Positions 45,735-60,700 of a stretch of 64,000 nt of DNA are shown piece after piece. How positions within the stretch are numbered: position 1 is the stretch's first letter; each line of letters opens with the position of its first letter. Below the pieces are notes generated by a model. The model was not told the DNA's origin, searched no databases, and saw only the letters and a program-made list of their open reading frames with translations. This DNA comes from Tubiluchus corallicola (taxonomy: Eukaryota > Priapulida > Priapulimorpha > Priapulimorphida > Tubiluchidae), in assembly GCA_030141605.1 (NCBI GenBank), contig JAQGDQ010000292.1, positions 230,263 to 294,262 of the forward strand, read 5' to 3'. Both the position numbers and the translations under genes were made by a program.

Positions 45735-48700
45735 TCACAAAATACCTTTTTTTGCTATAGGTGCACTGTTACTTGCATCTTTGATGTCAGGTTCTGATAC
45801 AAATTGTAGTTCCTTATCTACAATTACTGCTCTTGTCTGAAAAAAAAACCGTTGCTGTTAAAACTGTTGATGAAGATTCCCTGTAATGCATGTGAATATA
45901 TATATTATTATTACTTATTCTGTGAAATCAGGAAGTATTTGCAATTTTGAATAAGAGTTAATTTTTGCCAAGCTAGTCCAACAATTGTGAACATGGAATC
46001 AAAAAAACCATTTTTCACAAAACAAGACTAGTCCAAACTTTGTTATGACAGAAGTTACCCAGCATGGAAAAATAGTATCAAGTTACTTTCAACAAACCTT
46101 CTTAATTGGAATATCAGATACTTCAGCAGCTGCAGGTGTTTCCACACCAATTTCTGAAACTGTAATGAACACACTTAAATCGCAACCAATTTTTACAGAA
46201 AATGTAACAGTTAAAATCGACAATATGGTATAATCTAAGACAAAGCCAGTGTTCACAATTTATGTTTACTTTCATAAAAATGCAAAGTCTAGTACAGGAA
46301 ACTCTTGTATACTACCGTACTCCAACAAAGTACTTCAAACTAGTATTCAAAAATACATGGCTCTTATAAGTCAGTACAATAATATACGTTTTTTTGCATT
46401 ATATTTATATACCTTGTTCAGCAATGTAGTTAGAAGGAAAAAATCCCTGTTGTCCATCGGTCATTTCACCCATCCACCAATTTTCATTATCTTTGTATAA
46501 TATTGTAATCAAGTCACCGGCTGTAAATGATAGTTCATCTGACCGCTGTGCTTTGTAATCATACAATGCAACAACCTGAAATATACAAAGAACAGTTCTA
46601 TTAGAATATTTTAAAGGAGAAATTGACTATAAAAGCAAATGGATGTTATTAAAAAGGATATATGTGCAAAGCAAAAAGTTATTTCTATCTTAAATGTCTT
46701 AACAAGAAAGCTTTCTGACTGAAATACCATGATAATTTTATGGAAAAAAGAGTACCTGCTACACCAATGAGAAACATGTCAAACAAGAAAAGCTAAGACA
46801 AAAATGACCAGAAGAAAGGTTGCAAAATCGAATGAAATGCATTACGACTAAGTTGGTCAGTGGTTACTTCTGTTATTACCTAAAAATGTTCATGTAATTT
46901 CCGAAACAAAACCAGTAAACAATAATTAATATAGACACCTGTGCATAGCTAAGTGCATCAGTATGAATCTGTGCAGTTGTCGTCTGGCGTCCTGATTGAG
47001 GGTGATGGACAGGACTTGACCTGCCAACTGAAATGGAAAATATAAAAATAATTCAGGTAATTTTAAAATATATAACATAATTAGACTTACTTAGCAAATC
47101 CAATCTTAAGCATGCAAATATGAGAGAGCTCTCATAACTAAATAAACATAAATAGCTAACATAAATAAAATGTAGAATGTACTTTCCGCTTATAATGACT
47201 TTCAAGGGGCCGTGAAAATTTCCCCACTATAACCAAAGCTCTTTATAGCTGAGGTCAACTGTCTAAGCGTATGTACAAGATCAAAATGAAGCCTGTAAGG
47301 CAGATATAATGATTATTATGATTCATTGTGTCGTCTGCTGATAGCAGAGTGTGTGTTTTGTATGAGTGTGACAGTACTTGTGGCAAGACCCTAGAGGCCT
47401 GTATGGGTGGAAAACGCAACAGGTTTCTATCTAGCGTGGACACAAGCATCTCTATTTTTATTTAAATAGCTGTGCAAGTGCAATATGATTTATGATTATG
47501 AGCATTTCAGGATGGACCTACGTTAGCTAATAACAAAGCCTACATTCTGGCTAGCCTACGTGTTACTTAATGTTAAATCATTGTATTTATTTAAAACTGC
47601 ATTTTGATTAAAAATTTAGCTGTCAAAATGCAAATGTCACAGAATTATTAAGTCTGCAAAACAACACAGTATTTTTTAAACTCGTTTATTTTTCCCTAGT
47701 TCACATTAAATTCCACCAGCTTTATTCAAGGAGTTGTCAAGTTTTAAAAGATATATGAGAACATGTCATTATGACTTGCCAGATGAAAACACAAAAATTA
47801 CCGAAGTTCAGCAAAGGCTTTAACTCTCATTCGAGCTTAAAGTGTCGACAAACTGATTCTTTTTTGCATCTGAATCATTATGCTTGCATCTGAATCATTA
47901 TCACAATCATTGTGACTTTAATCTACAATTAAGCAAGTAGCTGATGACATGTCTGCATGTGCTACACATGTCCCTGATATTTCATGCATGACCAAGAAAT
48001 TAATTCACTACTGGACACGGGGATCTTTTTTCCTTCGTGAGTGGTGCCTACTTAGTTTGTCCATTGTTTTAGAACTTCTGCTCGCTATATGCAGAGGAAG
48101 TACAATCATAAATTCCCTCGTAATAAACAAGATCTCATAATATCGGAGCACGCTGTAAGTAAGGTTTAAATATATTATTTAAGATTTAGATTTAGCGGGA
48201 TTGAAATTTGCTCATAATAACTAGAGGATCATTATAACAGGCCTATTATATGTGCATTATACTGTATAATTTTTTTCATGAGCTTTCACCTAACAGGGTT
48301 CACCAGCTGAAAATTACAGATAACATGTTAAGATAGTATGTACAAGTTTGCAATGAAAAATGAAAAGCAAAACAGTAGCTCAACATCATAAATTTAAAAA
48401 AATGAGTTAAAACAAAAAAGTAAAAACAACTGAATAGAAAGAAAAAATCAACCAGCCAACTAAAATGTAACCAATCTAACAAATATGCACAAAATGATCA
48501 TACTAACCCTCGCTAAAATGAGGTCGTGGTGAGCGAAGATGGTGTAGTTGCGAAGAAAGATGTTGTTGCTGTTGCTCATCTAATGGATTTCTTGCATGAG
48601 GTGAGAATGAAGATGGGGCCTGGAAGGCAACACAACAGAAATCAGACTTGCCATGTTGATAGTATCCTGCACTCAAAAATAATATCGAATAGGCCTAGCT

Positions 48701-51700
48701 ATTTCAAAATAAATTACCGCGAATATTATGTTTCATTTGAATAAGACGCATTTACCTGGTAAATCGTTTCCAAGTAATGAGACTGATCAAAAGTTGATCC
48801 CCATGACAATGCTGTGGAGTCATACATTGAGTAATACCGGTCACCTGAACAAGAACAAGATAAAAATAACAAGCCAATAAATTTATCTTTGCATAAGTCT
48901 TAATTATCAAAATATATTTAAAGCGCTAATATATACTGCCGTAATAATTCACATTAAAATCAAAGAATACCCTTTCTTTGCTACAGGCGCATAATCATAG
49001 AAGATTTAGTAGTTGTAGTAGTAGTAGGCAGTTTAGTCTGACAATTTGCAACATAAAAAGTTACGCTTACAATGTGACAGTCATAGATGTCAAGAAGACT
49101 GCCACAAAAAGCCTGTAGGATCGCTGATGTGGCAGCCACTAGAAAATCATAATATTTAACATGATACAAGATTTATTAAGCCTATTTTGCTTTTCTCATG
49201 TAAAAGAGATTGTAAATGACACACTCATATAATGCTAGAGTCTTACGTGATGCAAGAATTGCAGTAACATTAAAAAACAGGCACTTAATCAACGAGTCTA
49301 TAGTAATCCTGGACATAATCAAATACTGTTAAGGAATAAAACCAAACTTGCATTTTATTAATAAGATTGACATTAAGGGTTTTTAAGATGACAGTTATTA
49401 AAATGTTCGCTAAATTACATGTTGGTAATAAAATGCAGTTGGTATATATAGTAACCAGGTAAATTACACGAATCATTATAAGTAGAGAGATATTACTCTT
49501 TTAGTTCTTTAACTTTGCAGCTTCATTCATAATTTTTATTATTAAACAACTTAAATTTAACACTACAAGAGATAGTATTTTAGGTGCAACTATTTTAATG
49601 CCGAAGACCACTTACGTTGTTTAGGTGATGTAACTGCAACAGATTTTTCTCCAGCAGCTATGATGGGCTCTGTTTTCCGACGAGCACCTTCAGTGAATGC
49701 CTAGATTATTAAATAAATGCATAACCAAATATGGATCTAGCAAGGAAGCATGCAGTAAAAGCAATTAACCAAATTTAACAAAAATGAGCAAAATGTACTT
49801 GTATAGAACTGTTACAACTTCAAGCTCAAATGTACAATATATCTTATACAAACACTGAGAATCGAGTGGAAAATGAAAAACTTGTGCAGTATAACCATAG
49901 TAGTTTACTAATAGTTGGGTTCAACAAACAAACAACAAGTAGAATTTCTACAAATGATTTTTTTGAAACCATTTTAAATTATATCTAGAAGCAACTATAC
50001 AGCTGAAAGAACACGATTTGTTTTAAATGCGTTTCAGACAGCTAAATTCATTGATTTTGGCATTTTAAAGTAAAGTAACATTCTTTTAACAAAATATGAA
50101 GCATACATACTGTGACAGAGTTAAGTTTTCGCATCACTCTGTCTAACCTCCTCGCACCAGTTGCTACACTAATAGAAGTGGGTGTCTCTTCTTTCAAATC
50201 GACAGGTACATTTTGCAAATCTGTAACTCTCTGAAACATCATTCCAACCTGTGCAACTGTAAAATACGAACATCAGCAGATTCATATATCTTCACAAAAC
50301 AAAAAAGAAAAAACAAAAACTGAAAAGAAAAGAAATCTATCAGGCCATTTTAATTTGAACTAACAACATCTACCAAGCATGGATTAAAACACTAGTACTG
50401 ATTAGCATATTATGCACACTATACCACCCGAGTTTCTGTTTACGGTATCGAGACCCTATAAAAGTAATAACAACTAATAAGCAAAAAACAGTTGACATAA
50501 ATAAATTTAACCTATAACTTGATGAGCAAAGATTTACCTTTTGGATCATACTTGTAGACTAGAACCGGGTAATTTTCTTTGAAAGAGCAGAAGGCAATAA
50601 TGTGATCGTGAGGGTGGTATGCTACATCAGTAACTGTGTGCTTATAGTTAAGCTCAGAATACACTGCAACTTGATCACCTGGACAAATATACATTAGTAA
50701 TAACCACAATAACAAGTTAGTTCTCAAAAATACATTAATATTTTTTCATAGTATCTTGTTTCACTTTTACAGCAGAATCCTTGCTTGTAATATAATTCAT
50801 TATTCAGGAACAGGAGGTGACTTTAACATGCTGCTAAATCCCATTATAACAATGCAAACGTGTTAAGGCAGCTAACAGAGAAACAGAATCCGTGAAATTC
50901 TGCAATTAATTAGAATGTCAACAATGAAACATGCTTGAGTAATTTTTTATTCTCGGAAAAGAGCTAAAAGACGTCTTTCTACCTAATTAAAATAGACAAA
51001 ATTGTGGAAATATGTGACAAAACTGCCTCACTAGAAATGCACTTCACATCAACTTCTCTGATGTACACTTAATAACGACTGCATACAGTGCATTTACTCT
51101 TAATAAAACAAAGGGTTAACATATGCAGACATTATATAAAATATTGGCTATGAAGACATTTAAAAATTGGCAAACAAATTTGGAAGTTTGTATTTTTCAT
51201 ATCACCCGTTTAACAAGAAGGTTGGCATTTCTATGCATATCCGTAGTAAAAGAAGTAGCAGGGGAAACGATTTTATAGGATTCTAGTTAAAAAGATTTTA
51301 TTCAAAAAAAAACTTTATTAACAAACACTTTGATATTCCCAAATCTCAATAATCTTGAATTACAAAGTTGAAATATTTTAGTGAGTCGTGTAGCTTCATG
51401 GTAGAATTCCCGTACTTTGTGCAAACAGAGTGGGTTTGATACTCGCTTCTGGCAATACCATGCTTAAGTATAGGCAGTTTAAATCGTGGAAGAAGGATGT
51501 ATATAATCAAATTGGAGCCGAGATACCTCTGCCAGATCACTGGCTCATGTTTGAGGTATATCCTTGAAAAGGCTGAGATGGTTAACCATTTAAATGTTTA
51601 ACCAACCACTAACTGGTGTAACCATTTATGGATACATAAGTTTTCTATGTATCATGTTAATGAAACCTTGTATCTTTTCTCAGTTGGTGTATGCAGTTAG

Positions 51701-54700
51701 CAATGTCCTGCTTACATAAAACTGTACTAATTACAATACTGTTCCATTAATCTGGTTGCCTAAAGAGCATTGAAAACGGTTATTTGCAAAAAGTTATTCA
51801 TAAGATGCCACCATGTTGGACATTCTCGCTGGAGCAAGCTCGTTGTGCATTGATATTCAGAGTTTGCGCATGTGGTGATTCCATGATGTGAAAGTAAACA
51901 TGGCATGATTCTGTAATTGCATCGCAGGTATTTCTTTATAAAGTGAATTTTGTAGTTCGAAAACTTCAAAAGGATTCATAATTTATTCACGCACTGAACA
52001 AATACTAAGTTGAGTGAAATTATATGATGGTATAATGGGGTTAGAGTTAGAAAATTTCTTCATGTTAGTTCTCCACGTGTATTCGATATTTTGTTACGGT
52101 ATAACATCATCAGGAACGTTTAAATGGTTAGTTAAAAAGCAACCATCTCAGCCCTAATCCTTGATAATGAGCTATGATTCATTCAACCACACACATCTCT
52201 TAGACTTTCTGAAATGCAGCACACCGAACTATACAAGAAAATTGTGCTACTATTTCTTTTACAATCAATGAAAATATATGAACTGTTTGATAAAACAGTA
52301 AACAATTGGAGTGACAGGACTACTTAAATGTGTAGACATACCTGAAGCAACATTCCAAACATATCCCATTCCATCTTCACTGCCACTTATTAGAAATGTA
52401 CCACAAGGTGACAGGGTACTACGAACTCTCTCACGAAAGTTCAGCGCTCCCACGTACTTCTGTGTAACTGATAAACTATAACAATGATGGACATTTTAGT
52501 AACTAGACTAAGGTGACATGAGGTAACAGGATGCTTACATTATCCTAATTTAGGTTGTTCATATATTGTAAAAACGTATTTTCAATGGAATACATGGAAT
52601 ACAATAGAATAAAAATTTCCTTACATTCTAAGATCGAGCATTTGAAGTGTGTTGTCCTTGCACTGTAGCACTAATTTGTGCCCGCTAGGATGAATATGCA
52701 TGTCATTGATTGGTGTACCCAGCAGCTCAGGGTCATTAATTTGCTTATAAAGAGTCCATTCTCTTAACAAACCTAGTGAAAATAGTAAGAGTTAAAAATG
52801 CCAATTAAGCAAAATAAGAGAGGGTTGCAAAGGCAGGAGTTAATCAACCATGCAAGTCAGTCATTTGCAATTATAAATATATTGTAGATTAATCGCTTTC
52901 AGGATTTTTCACATACCTTTCTTAGATTTCTTGTCCGTGACATATACATTCCAAATGCAGATGATCCCTTTGCTGTCCGCTGAATAAAGTTTGTCACCAT
53001 CTTCATCAAATCTTAGACAGTTTATTAGAGATTTATGTCCTTGTAGAAACTGTTCTTGTAATAACTAAAAACCAACAAAATTTTGCATGATGATGATCAA
53101 AACTTCTCTGACAAGGGAAAAATTTATAAATGGATGTCGATGAGTATTTAATTACCTGGGCTATGTGTTCAAGAGTGCACAGGTTAGGTCACTAAAAGCT
53201 ATTGAAAAGTAGCCTGACGATTTACATATTTACATATTCAACGTCATAAGCATTATACACCTCATTAACATCATGAGAACTAATATATATAGGACTTAAT
53301 TAGTGTAGTTACACAGAGATGAGTTACAGCATCAAAGCTACTAGAAATAAAGGTGGATCAGAGTCAAAGATTTTTTGTACTTTTTCCTCAGTGGCATTAG
53401 TTACTGTTACTTATTGCTTAGCCAAGAAATATACCTGAACAGCAATATACATATCACTGGTAAGCAGATGAAAAAACTGAATGTTTTCTTATTATCACCA
53501 TTCTCACCGACATTGACAAAAATAAAAAAGTCACACATTACCCCCTCAGAGCCTGATTCTAAATCACTGAAACTCCAGACACGAACCACGTGATCATAAC
53601 CACCTGTCACCAGTACTAAACTCACACGCGGGTGAAATTGTGCTGCATAAACAAATCCTGGATGTGGCAATCGTCTTACAGCGGTGTCTCTCATATCTGC
53701 ACAATTCCACAGCCTAGACACAATACAAATTACAAACAACCTTTAACTACCCTGTGTTTCCATTAACATTTACGTAAATTTTCCTAACAGATAGGTATGC
53801 ACAATAGAATGGCAAGACAGCACATTCACATATGCTTTTTGTTTCAGAACATAAGCATTTGGTTCAGTTACCTATGTAAGCAACTTCTGAAAATGCAAAT
53901 CAGAATAATGGTGAAATGATGCCTATGCACAAGCCGGCTTCTTAAACAATTTGCAATTTATACTATTTATAGGAATCTTGTGCTGTCTGCACAAGCAAAG
54001 TTAGTTTTTTATCATTTTGTCTCTTATACATAGCTTCATCATGTATATAAGTTAACTTAAGTTTAATGATGTGTTTTATGACTGTATGTACTGCAATGCA
54101 AATTAAAAAAGCAAACGTACAGATATGGCTACCATCTTGCAGAAGTAAAACACTGTTACTCGCTTATTGAGTTTTTCTGCCAAGCTACCTGGATAATTAT
54201 GTAATTTAGAAACCATGTATTGTTGACATGGATATGTTTTTTCGTAAAAATTTAAAATGCAAAGTAACTTTATTGTGACATCACAACATAAAAATTGGCT
54301 AAAAACTCCATAAATGAGACAAGCATCATGATGATGATGTAGACCACTCTTCACAAGTAACCCAAAAATTTACCTTATATGTTCTTACCTAGCAGTACCA
54401 TCTGATGAAACAAAGAGTAATAGTTTATCGTTTTAGACCAGCTTAAATCATAAAAATGATCTGTTCTTACCTAGCAGTACCTGGTGAAGCAGAGAGTAAT
54501 AATTTATTATCTTTGAACCAGCTTAAATCATAAAAATGATCTGTTCTTACCTAGCAGTACCATCTGATGAAGCAGAGAGTAATAGTTTATCATCTTTGGA
54601 CTAGCTGAAATCATAAATTTGATCTGTTCTTACCTAGCAGTACCATCTGATGAAGGAGAGAGTAATAGTTTATCATCTTTGGACCAGCTTAAACCATAAA

Positions 54701-57700
54701 TTTCATCTGTTCTTACCTAGCAGTACCATCTGATGAAGCAGAGAGTAATAGTTTATCATCTTTGGACCAGCTTAAATCATAAACTATACCAAAATGACCA
54801 TTCAGTTTTGCAACAAATTCGCCTGATGGAATCTGGAAAATATGAAATACTTTCAGCACGCTTCTTATTTAGAGAAAATGTTAATAACTAAAGCTCATTA
54901 CAAAATCAATAAAAATATAAATTGTTTTTAGTTTTTATGCAAAGTTCAGCAAATACACATTAATTTAAGCACAACTAAATGAACAGCATTCAAATTGTTC
55001 CAGGCCATAAAAAGTTTCAAGCACAGAAATAAAATAGTTGCATGTCTTACTATAAACAAAGTGCCAACAAAAAACTATTTTCCACAAGTTTTTTCATAAG
55101 ATGGTAACTAAACATTATTAACAAAATTGAGTGCCAAAGTAAAAATACTACTGCATTACATAAATCTCAGGTAATATAACACAAATAAACATATTTTATA
55201 AACCAGATCTATGAAATAACAGTCATGCCTATTTTAAATTATTGCCAAGCTGGTATAATGTGCATTTCAAGTGAGTAAGATTGCGGTTTTTCGTATAGTT
55301 TTACAATATGAGAAAAACACTAAACTTTTCCTTTAATTGGCATTAATGTTTCATACCTGATATATCATAAGGGGATATGTATCTTTGTCTTGACAACCAC
55401 ATGCCAAGTATCTGAAACACAGAAAATGAGACCTTCATGTATTTATAATCTCAAAATGTCAACAGAAATAACACTAATTCAATACTTGCACACATTTTGA
55501 GTTACTGTATGTTTTTTCTGCAATAGTTTGCCCTATAAACTAATTGACACTCAAAATTGAAAGATGCTATATGTGTTTATCAAAAAAAAAATGCTGATTA
55601 AAATTTCACACACATTTCACAAAGCATGCTGCTAGCACAGGTGAGTGTCTTCTCAGCAGTTTTGAAAACTTGATTTGACTTCCAAAAGTGCCTTAAATCT
55701 GTTGTACTGATCAGCCTAATAGCCATTATCTTACTTTATTTAACCACGCTACTGTTCTAGATCGTTCTTACTTGCCATCATTGGAGAAGCTGATTGTGAA
55801 ACAACGATTATTCCCAGATGACAGTGACAGGAAAGCTTTGTTTGGCACTTTACATGGTTGACCTTTTAATCTACTCCATGTCGATGGCATTGATTTTGGT
55901 TCCCTTTAATAAATAAATACAATATATAAACAAAATTAAATAAACACAGTGAAGAAATGTTAAAAAATCACGAAGATTTATGCGTTGTGTTTCACCGCTG
56001 TTATGACAATTAATTTAGTGAAAATTAATGGACATGCTATCCAAGAATTTAGTCAAAAGAATTTGGTTTTACATCACGGTAGTCATTTAGCTACTCATAA
56101 ATGGATGCAGACAGCTGTTATATCGCAAATTAAATCATAAAATTACAAAGACAGAAGTGCTACTCATTTTCTACAGATTTTACCACCGCAAATATACGTG
56201 TGTTATTAAATCCACACACTGCAAGGTCCCCATACACGACAGCCACCAGTAAAATGCTAGCAGTACATGATTTTAACTACAAATTAGTCAGTCAAATACA
56301 GGTAGTTGTCGCTTACGACCGTTCGACTTTACGACCCAACCGCAACTTAATTAATTACGTAAAACCAAATATAACTCTTTTTTTTCTATTTTTTAAACAA
56401 ATTAGCCTTAAATTGCTATACGTTTTGACAAATTAATAGAAGGCGCCACCATACATAGTGTGCACGTACACACAACGTCTTCTGTGTGGTGGTGCACCAC
56501 TAACCTAGAAAATAAGGGTCCCATTTGCATCCAACTAGTCTTATTGTGGCCATAAATCAATGATTACCCGTATAATCCTCATAATTAAAGCTGAGAATAT
56601 AGTAATTCTGTAAGTTGGTCATGTTTGAAAAACATTTGAAAAACAAAGGTTCAAATCTGATTGTTAAGTTTCTGTTATTTCTGTTGCTTTTCACACTGTG
56701 ACCTTTGCTTGTCAGTTTTTCCATGCCCAAAGCCTAGTTTCAGGGAAAAACTTACAATGACCTAAAATTTCTAAACTGAATTGCAAATCTACAAAATGAA
56801 AAAATAAAAGCAACATCACTCGAATAACTTACTCAATAAAGAATTTAAGTTTTGACTCGGATGCTTTAACTAAGTCTTCAAATGAAAACCTTGCCCGCTC
56901 TTCTTGTACAGCAAACATGGAACGTGAGCTTGGCTCCATGTTGGACGGAAGAACAATACCGGTTACAGTCACATATAGGGTACTAGGATATTTACGCCGT
57001 GTGTTACACAACCACCATTCATAAACCTACGTACAACAAACAGTACAAAAAATATTAAAAGGTCAAAAAGCATTGCACCAAAAATAACGAAAACTGTGTT
57101 CTAACCTTCAGAATCACTTATAATTTTCTTTTTACCAGCTTACTATACTAACTGAGTTTACGTGGTACCACGAAAACTATTTTAAGGGAGTATATATAAT
57201 GTATCAATGAATGTCTTTCATCCCAGATAAGTTCTGTAAATTAATGGTCAGCATAAATAATTGTGACAGAAATTTGAATGAAAATGCTGTAATGTACAAC
57301 ATAAATTCGTAGAACCACACAAACATGTCCTGGAGACCTTGTAGATAACCTTTTCAACATCTAACAGAATTCGAGAATCGAATAAATTGAACTTGAAAAT
57401 TTTCAACCACACACAAAATTAAAAAGTTTTTAACTTACATCAATTGTATCAGGTTTGCTTTTATACCTGGTAGGTGGCAGATAAAGCTGCAACCTAGCCT
57501 TTTTCCCCGTGTTTAATTTTTTATTAGCACCCACGATCTAAAATAAAAAATAACAGTTAAATTTGTATTATTACATGTTTGTGATTGCTTACTAGCAGTC
57601 CAGCTAAAAGATGAAGCGATCATCTGAATCATTACAATCATAGACATCACCATCGCCATCAATGTCATCATGACTTCCATGCATTTTAATCATATACAAC

Positions 57701-60700
57701 TTTTGCTTAAGCTGTCGGCCTTGATGCTAACTTTAAACTAATGCAGTACCTAACACTGTTGGCCCTAGTTCATATGTCCCTTCAAGCCCGTGAGACATAT
57801 TATTCTTCACTAGAATTCTAAACAACACTCAGGTTGCAATGGGCTATCAGTTTAAAATTTTTGACTATATGCAGTTTTCTGCAGTAAATAGAAATTGATT
57901 GTCTTTATCTCTATAAGCGTGAAAGTCAATATAACAAAACCCTATCATATAAAGCCATTTTTGTTACTAATAGGCAGATAGTTTGTATTGCCGTTTAAAA
58001 ATACCTTCAGAAAGGCCCATGCTATCCGATGCCAACCAAACCCTATCATAAAAAAGCCATTTTTGTTACAAATAGGCAGATAGTTTGTATTGCCTTTTAA
58101 AAATACCTTCAGAAAGGCCCATGCTATTCGATGCCAACCAGACTCCCGTTTCATATTGTTGTATTGTTGTTTTGCAGCTGTCATACTACCAAAATCTAAT
58201 AACTATAATAATGACAAAAAATAAATTGTAGTAACAAGATATAATTCTACAAAAATGTGAACTGAATAAAACGCAAGTTTCATCAATAAATTCTGCTCAA
58301 TCTAGGTTATTATTTTAATATAAAATGCAAGTTACCTCAAAAAGCAAAAGTACGTTCGATGATGAATCAACAAAGTAGTTGAAATTCTCATTAAAAATCA
58401 ATGATTCTTCCCAGACTGGATTCATTGACCTGGAAGAAACACACAGCACATAAACCCAGAAACACGAAATTTGTTAAAATATGATTACATTTTTAATGAA
58501 GAAACATAAAGAACTATTTTCAACAATTATTTTCATTCACAAAAAGTACTAAATCAGAAGCCGTGTCTTAATTTTAAAAACTTAAATTAGACATTCTGGT
58601 TATAATTCTTCTACGAAAAAGGAAAGGTACCAATACACGATAAAAAGTCATGTACAGCCAACTACAATATCACCACGCTGAACCATAAAATAAAAAAAGA
58701 AAAACTGCCACACTGTGGTCTTGCATCCATTTTATGTATGTATTTCAACAAAGAAAATAATAATTTTCCTTTCGAGAGTAAAATATGTAACATAACAAGC
58801 TAATTAATCTTTTGGTTTAATCTGATACTTACCGCCTTTTCTTGAAGTCAAATGGTTGTGTTGCTACTGGAAGCACAAAGTTGACAACTTTATTTGCAGT
58901 TTCATAGTATGTGGTGACTGAACGGTCTCTGTGTAAAAATATTATATGAAAAAACTTTTAACCGTTCACTCATGATAGGCTGCCAGTGTTGTAAATTTAC
59001 TTTGGCAGATTAACTAGTAAAAGGCTTTGTCAACAGACAAAGTTTTATAGTTCATAACATATAAAAATAACAAATAAACAACCAACGGTAAAGCAAAAAC
59101 CGAGGCTTCAAGATATACACGACACAATATCAAACCAAACTACAAAAGTAAAGAAAATGGCAAATTACTTGTTTAGTTTTTGTACATATTGTCCTGTTGC
59201 AGCATCTACCACATGGACTTTGACTAGAGGATGAAGCACATGTAAATCTGTCTGTAACCTATCAGTTTTATGTATGGTGATGCCTAAAACACGGCCATCA
59301 TCGGCAAACTTAGCAAGTTCTGGTTCCTTGGCATCATCATGCAGAATGGTTTCTTCAACGTCAGTTGCAAGTCTTACTGTAATGTGAATAGAAAATAAGT
59401 AAATTCAATTCCGTAAACAGTGTCACATAAAATACGCAAAAATTCTAAACGAATTGCACATTAGTCAACTCAGAAATTGTTTTTAAACTGTAAATGCTAA
59501 TAACTATCCTGCAAAATAGTGTCGAACTTCTTAAAATGCCGCAAAAAACAAGAGAATCATTACAAATTCAGCACTCCACATTGATTATAAGCTTTTACAG
59601 TGCACACTATTAAATTAAGCATCTGTGACATAAATTGCTTCAAGTTTGGTGCAGATATATTATTTTACATATTCTGATAACACATCCCAAGATGGGACCC
59701 ATAAAAGACAACTAGTGCATGCTGTTAAGTTGAAAATACATCTCAAATAATTTTTATATAAAAATAGCAGAGTAGACTGTAAAAATTAAGCATGATGTAA
59801 AAAGCGGTGCTTATGATACATTATAGCAATACTTATGATACGAAATTACTGGTTCACATTAAATGGCATTTTTCTTTTATCCAATCCATACAGATAACCA
59901 GTTTTCATTTACTTAAGCTCTATGGTTTTGAAGTGTGTTAATATGTTAAAAGAAAAAATATTCAAAAAAAGAGTGCTTTTAATTTTATGATTTCAAGATT
60001 TTTCATATAATAAAACTGACAAAAATTTTTTGCTGAAAATCTGAGCACATATCTCTCTCTTGTCTACACTTACCATGTTTGCCTTTCTTTTTTCTTTTTT
60101 CTGTAGACACTTTAAACTCTTCACTGTCAGCTTCAACGGCAATCTTTGTTTCACTCTGGAAAAATAGAGTTTCAAATCTTCAACTTTCACCAGCTTTTCA
60201 CTACACAACTATAAACTACAATGGTATTACTGCCGTTGCTTATTCAGTATTGCACTTTAATGAAAATGCATTACCGACAAATTGTCAGATATTAAAAACT
60301 ACTTAGATTATGATCAGAAACTAACATTTAAAAATTCAAAATGACAAACAACCACATCAACCAAATATACAAAAAATGCTACAGTATAGCTGCACACAAT
60401 TATACAGTGAATAAATATGTCTGAAACAACAAACAGTATAGCAGCACCACCTGATTTAACACGAGTCTATGAAATCAAACAACTTCATGAACAAAGTGGC
60501 AAGCAAAAATTTTGGGTATTGGAAGTAAGAATGGCCAATCGGATTCCCCACAGGATTTTACCTTTATGTAAGCATAAACCTAGGTATGAAAGGCTATTTA
60601 CATGTAGTCGGTACTTCCCAAAGTATGCTACCTTCTAAAGCTAGATTGTTTTCAAATAAAGAGGTCCAGACAGGAAGGTCAAACGTAACATGGGTGCTGG

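Noticed and set aside
47866..47901. 20-bp direct repeat gcatctgaatcatta
   Set aside because: Only two copies in an AHI1 intron; too small to interpret.
56305..56345. TIR-like sequence acaggtagttgtcgcttacga
   Set aside because: Looks like a mariner or pogo end, but no inverted partner was found within about 1 kb.
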